Numbered from the stretch's first letter, positions 17,817-26,982 are shown. The stretch is 64,000 nucleotides of DNA from Arsukibacterium sp. UBA5043 (GCA_002415085.1 DIBV01000006.1:62001-126000), one strand, 5' to 3'. Notes: generated from the sequence alone by a model not told the origin. Numbers and translations are program-made.

Positions 17817-18293
17817 CTAAGAATCCAGATAAGGTCGTCCCACCATAAGCTGCTGGGCCAGTAAAAGTTCGCTTTGCTTATCTTTTAGCTGTAAATCATT
17901 AAACTGAACATCAAATTGGATAAGATCTTCATCGGGCAGGCTCAGCGCTACTAGCTTATCAGGAACCTGGTTAACCTGCCGATAGGCATTTATCGCAACC
18001 TGCGCTGCCTGTTCCATCAGGGTTAAAAACTGCCCCAGTGGATAGTGTTGAAAAATTTCAGCATCCAGGTGAGCCCAGCCCAGCAAATCGCCACTGATAC
18101 TACCATCAGCATGATCGGTAAATAGCATAGAAACCGCCGGGCAAGCCGGGTTTTCGCCAGCGGTAAACTGGGTAACATCCGCTTCACTAAATAACAGTAC
18201 GAAGCCAAAGCCAGGGCAGCCTTCTGCATCCATATCGTCGAACGAGGCATCGTATAAAAGAAATAAGCGATTATCTGACAGATTATCGGACAC
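17817..18293 (-). CDS. Hypothetical protein, acidic, conserved function unknown
   Basis: A protein of 158 residues that I do not recognise. The start is a GTG at 18293, chosen because a strong GGAGG lies four bases before it; the longer frame from ATG 18314 would run through that ribosome site. The protein is acidic, has no signal peptide or membrane segment, and contains a FDDMDAEGCPGFGFVLLFSEADV stretch near residue 20 and a C-terminal Gln/Leu-rich helix. It lies between the HDOD gene and the M48 protease gene, same strand, with gaps of about 100 bases on each side. No function is proposed. Confidence 0.7.
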   Translation of the reverse strand: MSDNLSDNRLFLLYDASFDDMDAEGCPGFGFVLLFSEADVTQFTAGENPACPAVSMLFTDHADGSISGDLLGWAHLDAEIFQHYPLGQFLTLMEQAAQVAINAYRQVNQVPDKLVALSLPDEDLIQFDVQFNDLQLKDKQSELLLAQQLMVGRPYLDS

Positions 18294-18394
18294 AGGGCCT
18301 CCAGATTTAAACAATAACCAGCTATTTTACCTTAGCTGGTCGCTGGGCTAAACCCCTAAAACAGATTTTTCTGAAAAGGCAAAAACGGCAACCT

Positions 18395-20272
18395 TTAGTC
18401 TGTTGCTGTACCGGGCTGCCAGGGCATTTCCAGTAATAAGGCAAGCGCGACCAACAAGGCCTGCTCATTATCCGTTTCCAGTTTATCTGCTGCTACCGCA
18501 GCCAGGATAGCCCGCCAGATCTGCTGCTTTAGCAGCGGCGCAGCACCCAGCAAGTCATTAAGATGGGTGGTTAATGTCGTCAATTGGCTGACAGGTCTTG
18601 GGGTATTTTCTGCAAGCCCCAGGCTTGTTAATCCTGCCAACCAGGCTTGCTGACATGACACCGGGTCGCCGGCAGCGTCCGCCACAGCAGCTAGCAGCGT
18701 TAAAACGGGGATTTGCACGGCAGTAAACTCTGTTTGTCTGGAACCTCTGATCTGCGGTTTGGGGGTAAAGTGACTGGCTACCGTATGTTCAATAAACTGA
18801 GTCACTATCCACTCTGGCAATGATAACTGCTGATCTGCAGCAATCAGGGCCTGGATAAGTTGCTCAAACTGAGCAAACTGCTGGTGGCTAAGCTGTTTTA
18901 ATGCCGGGATGGTGCGCTGCAATAATTGCACTTGCAACGGCAGGCGTAAGCGCTGTACCGCATCAATAAGCTGATCAACATGTTGCAGCAGTTCCAGTGA
19001 ACCTTGCTCTTTTATCAGTTTGATTTGTTCGGCTTCAACACCGGGGTTCTGAAGCAGCAAAGTGCAAACAATAGCCTGAGCCTGCAGCGGTTGGCGGCTA
19101 TGTTGGATTAATAATAAAGGTAAAGCCGCAACGGCCTGCATCATCTTTTGGTTATCTGGTTGAGCTTTTTCTGGCTCAGCCGTGTGGTCAGGGCGGGAGG
19201 TGTCAACCTCTGCAGCAGCATCAACCTGGCTTATCGGACTGGGAAATTTTCCATTCCATTGCGGTTCTAAGCGTTTTATCCGCTTAGCCAAAGGGGGATG
19301 TGTCGAAAAAATGCTGGCCCAGCGGGAGATCGCCTCGCCAAAAAATAAATGACTATTTTCATCGGCATTACGATTACTAATACGGGTGCCTGCACTGTGT
19401 GAACCAATCCGCTTTAATGCGCCAGCAATTCCCCTGGGGTTACGGCTGAATTGAACCGCTGAGGCATCGGCCAGATATTCGCGTTGCCTGCTTACGGCAG
19501 CTTTTATCAGGTTGCCAAAAAAAGAGCCCAAATAACCTATTACCACCAGGCCAAGCGCGATTGCCAGCAGGCCGCCACCATTTTTATTTTTTCTGCTACC
19601 GCTGCTTCGACCAATCCGCCTGCTGGATGTACTGCCGGAGCGCAGCATAAAGTAGCCTATATGCCCTAAAAACAAAATACCGTTTAAAATGGCTATCATC
19701 CGGATATTCATCCGCATATCACCATTTAAAATATGGCTGAACTCGTGTGCTATCACCCCTTGCAGCTCGTCACGATTTAGCTGCTCCACGCAACCACGGG
19801 TTACCCCGATTACGGCATCTGCCGGGCTGTAACCTGCAGCAAACGCGTTAATACCTTTCTCGGGTAATAAATACACCGGTGGTACCGGCACATTGGCGGC
19901 GATAGCCATTTCTTCAACGACATTTAACAGACGCCGTTCCAGCGGGTCACTACTGGCAGTATCAATCCGTTGGCCACCAAGGCTGGTTGCAACTACTTTA
20001 CCGCCGCCTTTAAGCTGTTGCCATTTTAACAGCACCGCAATACCGACAGCGATAATAACGCTGATGCTGGTAACCAATACTGCAGACCATGGCAGGTTTT
20101 GCGCTAACGTTGCCGGGTTGTCGATCCGTTGCAGGTCAACCAGACCAAGGCCCACTAATACCAGGGCGTTGGTTAGCAGTAGTAGCAACGCAACTGCAAG
20201 GGTAAATAGCGATATCAGGATCCGGGTGTTCCGTCTTGCTAAATCTTGTTGGCTGAAAAAGTCAGTGGCCAT
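18395..20272 (-). CDS. M48 family metalloprotease with C-terminal extension
   Basis: A membrane protein of 625 residues. Two transmembrane segments lie at about 17-43 and 62-82. The zinc-protease motif HEFSH is at 176-180, with more hydrophobic segments at about 195-212 and 235-255 and a downstream YLADASAVQF metal-ligand region near 270. This layout is that of the HtpX-like M48B peptidases, which cut misfolded membrane proteins. HtpX itself is about 290 residues; here some 290 more follow, Gln/Leu-rich and helical, with no recognised domain. lemA precedes it by six bases; LemA and M48 genes are a recurring pair. Confidence 0.87.
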   Translation of the reverse strand: MATDFFSQQDLARRNTRILISLFTLAVALLLLLTNALVLVGLGLVDLQRIDNPATLAQNLPWSAVLVTSISVIIAVGIAVLLKWQQLKGGGKVVATSLGGQRIDTASSDPLERRLLNVVEEMAIAANVPVPPVYLLPEKGINAFAAGYSPADAVIGVTRGCVEQLNRDELQGVIAHEFSHILNGDMRMNIRMIAILNGILFLGHIGYFMLRSGSTSSRRIGRSSGSRKNKNGGGLLAIALGLVVIGYLGSFFGNLIKAAVSRQREYLADASAVQFSRNPRGIAGALKRIGSHSAGTRISNRNADENSHLFFGEAISRWASIFSTHPPLAKRIKRLEPQWNGKFPSPISQVDAAAEVDTSRPDHTAEPEKAQPDNQKMMQAVAALPLLLIQHSRQPLQAQAIVCTLLLQNPGVEAEQIKLIKEQGSLELLQHVDQLIDAVQRLRLPLQVQLLQRTIPALKQLSHQQFAQFEQLIQALIAADQQLSLPEWIVTQFIEHTVASHFTPKPQIRGSRQTEFTAVQIPVLTLLAAVADAAGDPVSCQQAWLAGLTSLGLAENTPRPVSQLTTLTTHLNDLLGAAPLLKQQIWRAILAAVAADKLETDNEQALLVALALLLEMPWQPGTATD

Positions 20273-20278
20273 GCGTTA

Positions 20279-20869
20279 TCAGAAACTGACTTTTGGTGCA
20301 GCCTGAATTAACTTACTATCTTCAAACTCTAGCAGGGTAGCATCGGTAGCGTGGCCGAATGTGGCAGCAACCAGTACCGGCGGAAAGCTTTGTTTGTAAG
20401 TATTGTATTCAGTCACCGCATCGTTAAACGCCTGGCGGGCAAAGGCAACCCGGTTTTCGGTACTGGTAAGCTCTTCAGATAATTGCATCATATTTTGATT
20501 GGCCTTCAGATCCGGGTACGCTTCCATCACCATATTCAGTCGGCCCATTGCACTTTGCAACGCACCCTCTGCCCCTGCAAGCTGGCTGATAGCCCCTGCG
20601 TCGCCGGGATTATTGGCCGCTACTTTCAGCCCGGCCATCGCTGCATTGCGCGCACTTATCACCGCTTCCAGGGTTTCCCGTTCATGAGACATGTAGGCTT
20701 TGGCTGTTTCAACTAAATTGGGGATTAAATCATAGCGACGCTTTAACTGTACTTCTATTTGAGCAAAAGCGTTCTGAAAACGATTTTTTAGTTTAACAAG
20801 TTGATTAAAAATACTGATGACATAGAAAATAATGACGGCAAGAACGACAAGTAAAATAAGTAAATTCAT
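20279..20869 (-). CDS. lemA: LemA family protein
   Basis: A protein of 196 residues with one N-terminal transmembrane helix (LLILLVVLAVIIFYVISIF) and a long helical domain. The IEVQLKRRYDLIPNLVETAKAYMSHERETL stretch at about 35-65 and TENRVAFARQAFNDAVTEYNTYKQSFP near 135-160 are diagnostic of LemA. The family is exposed at the membrane and its biochemical role is unclear. The ATG at 20869 starts right at the membrane helix, so the six-residue upstream extension is discarded. The M48 gene follows by six bases, suggesting a protease with a partner or adaptor. Confidence 0.92.
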   Translation of the reverse strand: MNLLILLVVLAVIIFYVISIFNQLVKLKNRFQNAFAQIEVQLKRRYDLIPNLVETAKAYMSHERETLEAVISARNAAMAGLKVAANNPGDAGAISQLAGAEGALQSAMGRLNMVMEAYPDLKANQNMMQLSEELTSTENRVAFARQAFNDAVTEYNTYKQSFPPVLVAATFGHATDATLLEFEDSKLIQAAPKVSF

Positions 20870-21076
20870 GATGGATCCCAGACACAATATATTAATGCCA
20901 ACATTGTTAACAATAGTTTAATTGAATGTCCAGCCTTTCTTGCTAAGTAACGGCCAAAACGCTTAAAGCACAGAGGTTGCCTCTGAGACACTGGCTGCTA
21001 TTTGCTGATCAGTGCGTTATTATAACGCCACTATTTTTAGACCACTATGTTCATACCACTATGACCGGGAGCAGAA

Positions 21077-21403
21077 ATGACCGATTTTCACCATATATCC
21101 GTTGCAGATACCGCTGCCATGTTGTCACAGCAGAAGGTGATCATTGCTGATATTCGCGATGAGCAAAGTTTCGCCAATGGCCATATTTCAGGGGCCTACC
21201 ATTTGAATAACGGTAGTCTGAGCCAATTTATGCAACAGGTTGAATTTGACCAGCCAGTTATCGTCGTTTGCTACCATGGCAACTCCAGTCAGGGCGCTGC
21301 TCAATATCTGGCTCAGCAGGGTTTTGAAAAAGTGTACAGTATGGATGGAGGCTTTAGTCAATGGCAGCAGTCGCAGCCCTTTGAGCGCAGTAATGATGCA
21401 TAA
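21077..21403 (+). CDS. glpE: Thiosulfate sulfurtransferase GlpE (rhodanese)
   Basis: A single-domain rhodanese of 108 residues, exactly the length of E. coli GlpE. The active-site cysteine is Cys65 in [11 protein letters not shown], a typical six-residue loop; [16 protein letters not shown] near 25-40 is the other hallmark. It transfers sulfane sulfur from thiosulfate to small acceptors or thioredoxin. Its last codons overlap the start of glpG, as in the enteric glpEG arrangement, though no glpR or glpD is seen here. Confidence 0.93.
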   Translation: MTDFHHISVADTAAMLSQQKVIIADIRDEQSFANGHISGAYHLNNGSLSQFMQQVEFDQPVIVVCYHGNSSQGAAQYLAQQGFEKVYSMDGGFSQWQQSQPFERSNDA

Positions 21404-22214
21404 ACTGGCTGAAATTAATAATCTGCCAGCAGCCTTATTGTTTACGGACTATTGCCAGAGTAAGGGGCTGCACGTGATCGCTGAGCCGGTAGGTAATGGC
21501 GCCATCCAGTTGTATTGTGACGAAGATTGCAAAGAGCAGGTAACGGATTTACTAAAAGAGTTTATTGCCGAGCCGGGTCATCCGCGTTATCAGGCGGCAG
21601 CATGGCAACGTAGTCAGCCTGTTACCCAAAGCGGGCAGCGCAACTTTTCCGTGCCTTGGCAAAAAGCGCTTAGCAACCCAGTCACCGTGCTGATTTTAGG
21701 GTTATGCTTGCTGGTCTACGCCTGGCTGCAGCTTGACTTCCGGGGCGCAACAGCCAGTTTGCAACTTACAGCGCCGGCGCAGCTTTGGCGTTGGTTTACC
21801 CCTGCATTATTACATTTCACAGCCACTCACCTGGTGTTTAATTTACTGTGGTGGCTGTTGCTGGCCGCAGCACTGGAACGCCAGTTCGGCAGCATCCGGT
21901 TACTTAATTTTACCGTGCTAACTGCCGTGATTTCTAACGCGGCCCAGTTTTTTCTGGTCGGCACTAATTTCGGCGGCTTGTCGGGTGTGGTGTATGCACT
22001 TTTTGGTTTTTGCTGGTTGAGTCAGAAACGTTATCCGATGTCGCGGCCACTGATCAGTGACGCCCTGGCAATTTTTATGGTGGTGTGGTTATTGCTCGGA
22101 TTTGCTGATGTGCTATGGATCAGCATGGCAAACTGGGCACATCTGGCAGGAATGCTGACTGGTTTAATTCTGGCGTTGCTGATTAAACCGCCGGGAGTGA
22201 CTCCTAAAAGGTGA
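21396..22214 (+). CDS. glpG: Rhomboid intramembrane serine protease GlpG
   Basis: A membrane protease of 272 residues with a cytoplasmic N-terminal domain (1-90) and six membrane segments. The catalytic serine is Ser196 in [12 protein letters not shown], paired with His249 in ANWAHLAG. His145 and Asn149 in [10 protein letters not shown] complete the oxyanion region. It cuts transmembrane helices of substrate proteins. The start is at one of the tandem ATGs at 21393/21396, inside the end of glpE; the longer frame to 21240 lies within glpE and is not used. It converges on a FliL-like gene with only 21 bases between stops. Confidence 0.94.
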   Translation: MHKLAEINNLPAALLFTDYCQSKGLHVIAEPVGNGAIQLYCDEDCKEQVTDLLKEFIAEPGHPRYQAAAWQRSQPVTQSGQRNFSVPWQKALSNPVTVLILGLCLLVYAWLQLDFRGATASLQLTAPAQLWRWFTPALLHFTATHLVFNLLWWLLLAAALERQFGSIRLLNFTVLTAVISNAAQFFLVGTNFGGLSGVVYALFGFCWLSQKRYPMSRPLISDALAIFMVVWLLLGFADVLWISMANWAHLAGMLTGLILALLIKPPGVTPKR

Positions 22215-22235
22215 GCTCAGATAACCGATGCCAGT

Positions 22236-22634
22236 TCACTGATAAAGATATTTGGTAAAGAGTAAGTCTTTGATGATCGTGTCACCGGTTTCTTTTTTCA
22301 GTACCTCCTGCAGTCGGGTCAAAATCGTCGTGCGGATCTCCTCTCTGCCGGTCAACGATTTCACTTTGTCTTCTGTTTGTTTGCTCAGAATGCCAATAAT
22401 GGTATCGAGAATAAGAGGTTCATGGTGCTCTATCGCGTTCAGAAAACGTTTGTCGGTGACCATTAACTCAACGGTCACTCTGACATAACCAAGGCTGCGG
22501 CGACTTTCTGATACGTAATTGGTAACGATATCCGGATCAAAGCCATAATAAACAAACTCTGCTTCCTGCTGCCGGGCACTCACTGGTGATTGCATTATGA
22601 GCAAAGCTGAAAGTACAAGAACGAGAAATTTCAT
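22236..22634 (-). CDS. FliL-family protein, non-flagellar locus
   Basis: A protein of 132 residues with an N-terminal signal peptide or anchor (MKFLVLVLSALLIMQSPVSA). The domain has the FliL pattern: YVRVTVELMVTDKRFLNAIEHHEPLILDTIIGILSKQ near 50-85, then VKSLTGREEIRTTILTRLQEVLKKETG near 90-115. FliL sits at the flagellar basal body and tunes the stator, but no flagellar gene is near. A FliL-like gene beside ubiC is, as far as I recall, frequent in Alteromonadales. It may be an envelope paralogue with another job. The family is fairly sure and the role is not. Confidence 0.78.
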   Translation of the reverse strand: MKFLVLVLSALLIMQSPVSARQQEAEFVYYGFDPDIVTNYVSESRRSLGYVRVTVELMVTDKRFLNAIEHHEPLILDTIIGILSKQTEDKVKSLTGREEIRTTILTRLQEVLKKETGDTIIKDLLFTKYLYQ

Positions 22635-22794
22635 GTTGCCCTACCTTGGGTTGTCTCAGGGAATTCTTTGTTAACCTTAGTGTTTTACTTAATGCTTTAC
22701 CAGTTTAATTAGCTGCCGCCCTAAGTTTTTTCAGCTGAAAAGGCTGGCCGAACTTGTTATCATTCGACCATATTATTGCAATCTGAGTATTTCA

Positions 22795-23316
22795 GTGACC
22801 AACCCCGCTATTTCATTAGCTACTGACTGGCAATTGGCCAGTACTGTCGTGTTACCGGCGGTGCTTAAAGAGTGGTTGCTAGAGCCAGCTTCTCTTACTG
22901 CTCGGTTAAAAAGTCGTGCCTGCGATTTTAAGCTGCAAGTGCTGCAGCAGCAAGAGCAGACGTTACCCGATTTTATCAAGCCGTTGTTGCCCGGTAATAA
23001 TCTTGCCCAATGTCGGGAAGTATTAATGTCATGTAACCGGCTGCCTTGTATCTATGCACAAAGCTGGCTGCCTTTGCCGACATTAGCTGCGCTGCAACCT
23101 TTGGCTCAACTGGGTGAAAAGCCCCTGGGAGAAGTCATTTTTCAGCAACCACATGTCAGACGCAGCGAAATAGAGGTGGCGAGGGTAAAGTTAACGCATC
23201 CTTTGACGGCAGCTGTTGCTTCAGGTGAGTACTGGGCCCGACGTTCTGTGTTTACCCTGGCGGGGCAGCCACTACTGGTCGCTGAAGTGTTTCTCGATGG
23301 TGTTTTGGCGTTATGA
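22795..23316 (+). CDS. ubiC: Chorismate--pyruvate lyase
   Basis: An enzyme of 173 residues that splits chorismate into 4-hydroxybenzoate and pyruvate, the first committed step of ubiquinone synthesis. Diagnostic stretches are WLLEPASLTARL near residue 23, the arginine region CREVLMSCNRLP near 72, ARRSVFTLAGQPLLVAEVFL near the C terminus, and the catalytic glutamate in VAEVF near residue 165. The start is GTG. Its end overlaps ubiA by four bases (ATGA), so the two are translationally coupled. Confidence 0.9.
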   Translation: MTNPAISLATDWQLASTVVLPAVLKEWLLEPASLTARLKSRACDFKLQVLQQQEQTLPDFIKPLLPGNNLAQCREVLMSCNRLPCIYAQSWLPLPTLAALQPLAQLGEKPLGEVIFQQPHVRRSEIEVARVKLTHPLTAAVASGEYWARRSVFTLAGQPLLVAEVFLDGVLAL

Positions 23317-24188
23317 ACTGGCAACTTAGCTGGCAGCGTTGGCCAGAATATCGACTATTAATGCGGCTGGAGAAACCAATAGGGATCTATTTGTTACTCT
23401 GGCCCACCTGGTGGGCGCTCTGGCTTGCTGCCCGGGGAGTACCGGATATTGGTCTGTTGTTGGTTTTCAGTGTTGGGGTAATACTGATGCGCTCCGCTGG
23501 CTGTGTAATAAATGATTATGCCGATCGTAACTTTGACGGCCAGGTAGAGCGCACGGCAATGCGCCCCCTGGCAAAGGGTAGCGTTAGTGCTACAGAGGCC
23601 TTGCAGTTATTTACGTTGCTGGTTGGGTTAAGTGCATGCTTATTATTTTGGTTAAACTGGCAGACGATGTTGTTGTCACTGGTGGCGGTAATACTGGCCG
23701 CTATTTATCCGTTTATGAAACGCTACACCCATTTTCCGCAAGTCGTGCTGGGAGCCGCTTTCAGCTGGGGCATGCCAATGGCGTTTATGGCCATTCAGTT
23801 GCAATTGCCAGCGCTGGTCTGGTATTTGTATCTGGCGAATTTATGTTGGACTGTGGCTTACGATACCTACTATGCCATGGTGGATAAACCGGACGATTTA
23901 AAAGCAGGGATAAAATCAACCGCGATATTGTTTGGTAAGCACGTGCTGGTAACCATTTTGCTGCTGCAACTTTTAACCTTGCTGCTACTGGGGTATGTTG
24001 GTGTACTGGCGCAACTTAGCATGGTGTACTATGCGGCGCTGGTATGTTGTAGCCTGGCGTTTATATATCAGTATCGGTTAGCCAGACAAAGCCGTGCCGG
24101 ATGCTTTCAGGCATTTTTGGATAATCATTATGTTGGATTGCTGGTTTTCAGTGGTATCGCCCTGCATTACTACATTACAGGCAGTTAA
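23313..24188 (+). CDS. ubiA: 4-hydroxybenzoate octaprenyltransferase
   Basis: An integral membrane prenyltransferase of 291 residues that attaches the octaprenyl tail to 4-hydroxybenzoate. Both aspartate-rich motifs are present: NDYADRNFDGQVERTAMRPLA near residue 68 and YDTYYAMVDKPDDLKAGIKS near 190. LLWPTWWALWLAA near the N terminus is also typical. Eight to nine hydrophobic segments are visible. It forms an operon with ubiC (four-base overlap) and probably with the DUF192 gene that starts 38 bases later. Confidence 0.95.
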   Translation: MNWQLSWQRWPEYRLLMRLEKPIGIYLLLWPTWWALWLAARGVPDIGLLLVFSVGVILMRSAGCVINDYADRNFDGQVERTAMRPLAKGSVSATEALQLFTLLVGLSACLLFWLNWQTMLLSLVAVILAAIYPFMKRYTHFPQVVLGAAFSWGMPMAFMAIQLQLPALVWYLYLANLCWTVAYDTYYAMVDKPDDLKAGIKSTAILFGKHVLVTILLLQLLTLLLLGYVGVLAQLSMVYYAALVCCSLAFIYQYRLARQSRAGCFQAFLDNHYVGLLVFSGIALHYYITGS

Positions 24189-24226
24189 TCGCGCATTTGC
24201 TTGCTAACTTATTTCAGGTATTTAAG

Positions 24227-24661
24227 ATGAAGAAACCCATTTTAGCTCTATTATTGTCGATGTTAGCTGTGAATGCCTGTGCCGAACCCCAGCAGATCCC
24301 GCAGGTGACTTTTCCAACAGCCAACATTCTGATTGCTGGCATGCAACGTCAGGTTCAGCTGGCTGATACTCCTGCGTTACGTGAGCGCGGGCTAATGTTT
24401 CAGCAATGTGCCGATAAAGGAATGTTGTTACTTTATCCTGAACCAAGGCTTATCAGCTTGTGGATGCGCAATACTGATTTAGCTCTGGATGTGGCGTTTA
24501 TTGACCCACAATGGCGAATTATGGCGATAAAGCAACTTCATCCACTTGATGAGACACCGGTATCCGCGCCGTCAGCAGCCCTGGCCGCCCTGGAAATGCC
24601 ACGAGGTTGGTTTGCTGAGCGCAATATTGAGGTCGGGCAAACGCTGACACTTATCCGCTAA
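24227..24661 (+). CDS. DUF192 family exported protein
   Basis: A protein of 144 residues from ATG 24227. A signal peptide at 1-20 or so (KKPILALLLSMLAVNACA) could be cut by signal peptidase I or, less likely, be lipidated at the Cys. DUF192 follows with RERGLMFQQCADKGMLLLYPEP near 58-80, the signature WMRNTDLALDVAFID near 85-100, and a C-terminal ALEMPRGWFAERNIEVGQTL. Proteins of this small family are exported; the function is unknown. The longer frame to 24197 is less likely because it would bury the signal peptide. It lies after ubiA and converges on the oxygenase gene. Confidence 0.85.
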   Translation: MKKPILALLLSMLAVNACAEPQQIPQVTFPTANILIAGMQRQVQLADTPALRERGLMFQQCADKGMLLLYPEPRLISLWMRNTDLALDVAFIDPQWRIMAIKQLHPLDETPVSAPSAALAALEMPRGWFAERNIEVGQTLTLIR

Positions 24662-24672
24662 ACGGCTTCAGC

Positions 24673-25326
24673 TTAGCGGCTGGGGTCAACCACACCGTTG
24701 ATACTATTATTATGGCGGAACCAGCCCGCAATACTATAACGGTCGTCGATCGCGGGTAGTACTTCATGAGCAAACCGTTCACTTTCAAATAGTACCAGGG
24801 TACCCGCTTGTGGCGTAATACGGGTCAGTATGGCGTCATCAGGGCCGTACAATACTAACTCACCGCCAACCCCGACATTATTTAAATAGCTTACCGTGGT
24901 CAGCACCCGATTAGAGCGGCCGCTGAAGGCGTCAACATGTTTTTGATAAAAGTCACCGTGCTGGTAGCGGGAAAAATGACATTCAAAATCAAATAAGCCC
25001 AGAAAAAACTGTCGGTTTAGCTGTACCTGTAATTGCTGCATTAAACGCAGGTAATCTTGCTGGCCGACACTTATGGCGTCAAACCAATGTGTTTTATCAC
25101 GGCGGATCTGCTGGTTAACAATGTAATCATTTGCCCGGCCGACACCGGCTGGCGTCAGATTGGCGTCAAAACGTGCTTCATCCAGTAATAACTGATTTAA
25201 GTTGCCAGGTAAAAACGCCGGCATGACGACCCAGCCATGTTGGTAAAACTGGCCCAGAATCTCTTCGTTATGAATAACGTTAATAGTCGGGTCTCTTTCA
25301 TCATAAGACACCATTGGATCTGGCAT
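24673..25326 (-). CDS. 2-oxoglutarate/Fe(II)-dependent dioxygenase
   Basis: A protein of 217 residues of the prolyl-hydroxylase-like (P4Hc) type. The iron-binding HxD is in YQKHVDAFSG near residue 125, the distal histidine in FAHEVLPA near 187 and the 2-oxoglutarate arginine in YSIAGWFR near 200. HFSRYQHGDFY near 115 is a family hallmark. Similar proteins hydroxylate prolines or ribosomal-protein side chains; no substrate can be named. The ATG at 25326 has a GGGGAG ribosome site; the frame to 25386 is upstream padding. An inverted CCGCTAA/TTAGCGG pair (24655-24679) covers both its stop and that of the convergent DUF192 gene. Confidence 0.85.
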   Translation of the reverse strand: MPDPMVSYDERDPTINVIHNEEILGQFYQHGWVVMPAFLPGNLNQLLLDEARFDANLTPAGVGRANDYIVNQQIRRDKTHWFDAISVGQQDYLRLMQQLQVQLNRQFFLGLFDFECHFSRYQHGDFYQKHVDAFSGRSNRVLTTVSYLNNVGVGGELVLYGPDDAILTRITPQAGTLVLFESERFAHEVLPAIDDRYSIAGWFRHNNSINGVVDPSR

Positions 25327-25501
25327 AGTAAACTCCCCGTGACACAGTGGTGCGTTGTAAGGGGTTGCTGGTCGCCTGTCTAACAAAAAAAACTTGTCTT
25401 CAGGATAAGTAATTCAGCTTAGCAAGATAATCACCATACTGAGCTAAAGCAAAGCTAACTGCGTAATGTCTGCTAAAGTTGAATAATACAAGGAGCACAA
25501 T

Positions 25502-26092
25502 ATGCAAAAGCTTTTCTGGCGCAAAGCCTTACTTACAGCAAGCTTGGCAACACTTGCGGGGTGCAGCCAGTCTATTTCTGATTACAAACAACTGACACCA
25601 GAGCTTGCACTTGACCAATTTTTTCTGGGCTCTGGCCGTGCATACGGGGTAATGCATAATTGGCGTGGCCAGCAAAGCGTCCGTTTTGTTGCCGATCTTT
25701 GTGGCGAATGGCAGCAGGAGCAGGGCGATTTATATGAAGTTTTTTATTTTAGCGATGGCCGGGTAGAGCAAAGGCATTGGCAGTTAACCCAAAGTGCTGA
25801 CGGCAGAATAACGGGCACTGCCGGCGACGTAGTAGGTGAAGCGACCGGCCAGCTGGCGGGCAATAGTTTATACTGGCAGTACGTGCTGCGGATCCCCTAT
25901 GACGGCGATACTCTGGATGTTACGGTGAAAGACTGGCTGCATCTGGTTGATGAAAAAAACCTGATAAACCGCACGACATTGCACAAATTTGGTTTTAAAG
26001 TAGCTGAGCTTACGTTATCGATTCAGCAACTTGATACAACGGCCGATTGCGCCGCGTTAAAGCAACAAGTTGCTGAAATTGCAGCAGGTTAG
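25502..26092 (+). CDS. DUF3833 family lipoprotein
   Basis: A protein of 196 residues with a lipoprotein signal peptide; the lipobox LAGC puts the lipidated Cys at residue 21. The rest follows DUF3833: ELALDQFFLGSGRAYGVMHNWRG near 35-57, a beta-rich middle (GRITGTAGDVVGEATGQLAGNSLYWQYVL) and DWLHLVDEKNLINRTTLHKFGFKVAEL near 145-170. The family is found in gammaproteobacterial envelopes and has no known activity. An AAGGAGC ribosome site precedes the ATG. Its stop overlaps that of the convergent DUF4136 gene. Confidence 0.85.
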   Translation: MQKLFWRKALLTASLATLAGCSQSISDYKQLTPELALDQFFLGSGRAYGVMHNWRGQQSVRFVADLCGEWQQEQGDLYEVFYFSDGRVEQRHWQLTQSADGRITGTAGDVVGEATGQLAGNSLYWQYVLRIPYDGDTLDVTVKDWLHLVDEKNLINRTTLHKFGFKVAELTLSIQQLDTTADCAALKQQVAEIAAG

Positions 26093-26685
26093 TTTTTCTG
26101 AGTAGGGAGATTTTCAAAAATCAAAGCAACAGTGCGGGCGGCTGCTTCGCGCGGTTGCTCCAAATCTTCTTGTTTTAACGTCCCTTCAGCAATGCCTTCC
26201 CACACTAATCGCCGTTCAGAGGCATCAACCAAATCAATATTTACCGTGCCTACCTTGTAATGAACTGTATTAACATCATTGCTGTAAACCGGGAAACCAG
26301 CATAAACAATACCACGACGATAGTGATAATAACCATAATGGTAACTGGTCGTCGGAACGCTGCGGGTTTCTGACCGATTTGCTACATTAGAATTAAAATT
26401 AACCAATAATTGCGGATCTGACTCCACGTAGCGAAATCCACGCGCAGTCAGTTCTGAGCGAATGGCATCTTTAAAATGCTGGGTGACCAGCGTGGTATAA
26501 CCAGCTCGGTCGGTTGCTAACTCCTCGACAAAGGAGAATGTTTGATACTGGTTAAAATTAATATCCGTGGCTTGGTCAGAGCGTACGGTAGGTTTACTAC
26601 TGCAAGCAGCTAATATAAGTGTCAGCACAGTAGCAGTTAAAAATTTACGGTTAAGCATTACGCTTGAAATTTTTTTTGTCATCAT
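26089..26685 (-). CDS. DUF4136 family lipoprotein
   Basis: A protein of 198 residues with a lipoprotein signal (LTLILAAC, lipidated Cys near residue 28) followed by DUF4136: DINFNQYQTFSF near 47, an Arg/Tyr-rich middle (TTSYHYGYYHYRRGIVYAGFP), and VNIDLVDASERRLVWEGIAEGTL near 150. Such proteins are periplasmic or outer-membrane lipoproteins of unknown function. The ATG at 26685 has an AGAGGA ribosome site seven bases upstream, so the GTG frame to 26703 is set aside. It shares stop-codon bases with the DUF3833 gene. Confidence 0.85.
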   Translation of the reverse strand: MMTKKISSVMLNRKFLTATVLTLILAACSSKPTVRSDQATDINFNQYQTFSFVEELATDRAGYTTLVTQHFKDAIRSELTARGFRYVESDPQLLVNFNSNVANRSETRSVPTTSYHYGYYHYRRGIVYAGFPVYSNDVNTVHYKVGTVNIDLVDASERRLVWEGIAEGTLKQEDLEQPREAAARTVALIFENLPTQKN

Positions 26686-26947
26686 TTGTTCCTCTGAGTA
26701 CACCTTGCAATCTAAGACACGCTGTTCGTTATTAAGTTGCGTTGAGTTTAGTATGGTTTTAGCGGGCTAAAGTAAGTAAACTTTTCAGTGCCGATGTTAA
26801 TTTGCCAATCCTGATATTTATTAAGGCATACGAAGTGTGATAAAAGGGTTGAGGACAAAATATACAATAGCGTTAGCTATCATTCTCAACTCATATTACA
26901 CTCTTTGATAACGTGCGGCAGGGATCTCGGCACAACATTGATAGTAT

Positions 26948-26967
26948 ACAGCCGGGGCGGCTGTTTA
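26948..26967 (+). terminator. Terminator-like hairpin just before the coiled-coil gene
   Basis: ACAGCC and GGCTGT form a 6-bp stem with a GGGGC loop, followed by TTTAATT, ending about 18 bases before the ATG at 26983. It is weaker than the other terminators here. The surrounding 297-base gap (26686-26982) shows no ORF or clear promoter that I can support. Confidence 0.4.
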
Positions 26968-26982
26968 ATTCGAGACCAGAAC

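Noticed and set aside
26868-26892. Fur-box-like sequence (GAGAATGATAGC on the minus strand) upstream of the coiled-coil gene
   Set aside because: Only the left half fits the Fur consensus, about 10 of 19 positions, and no iron gene is nearby. A chance AT-rich match is more likely.
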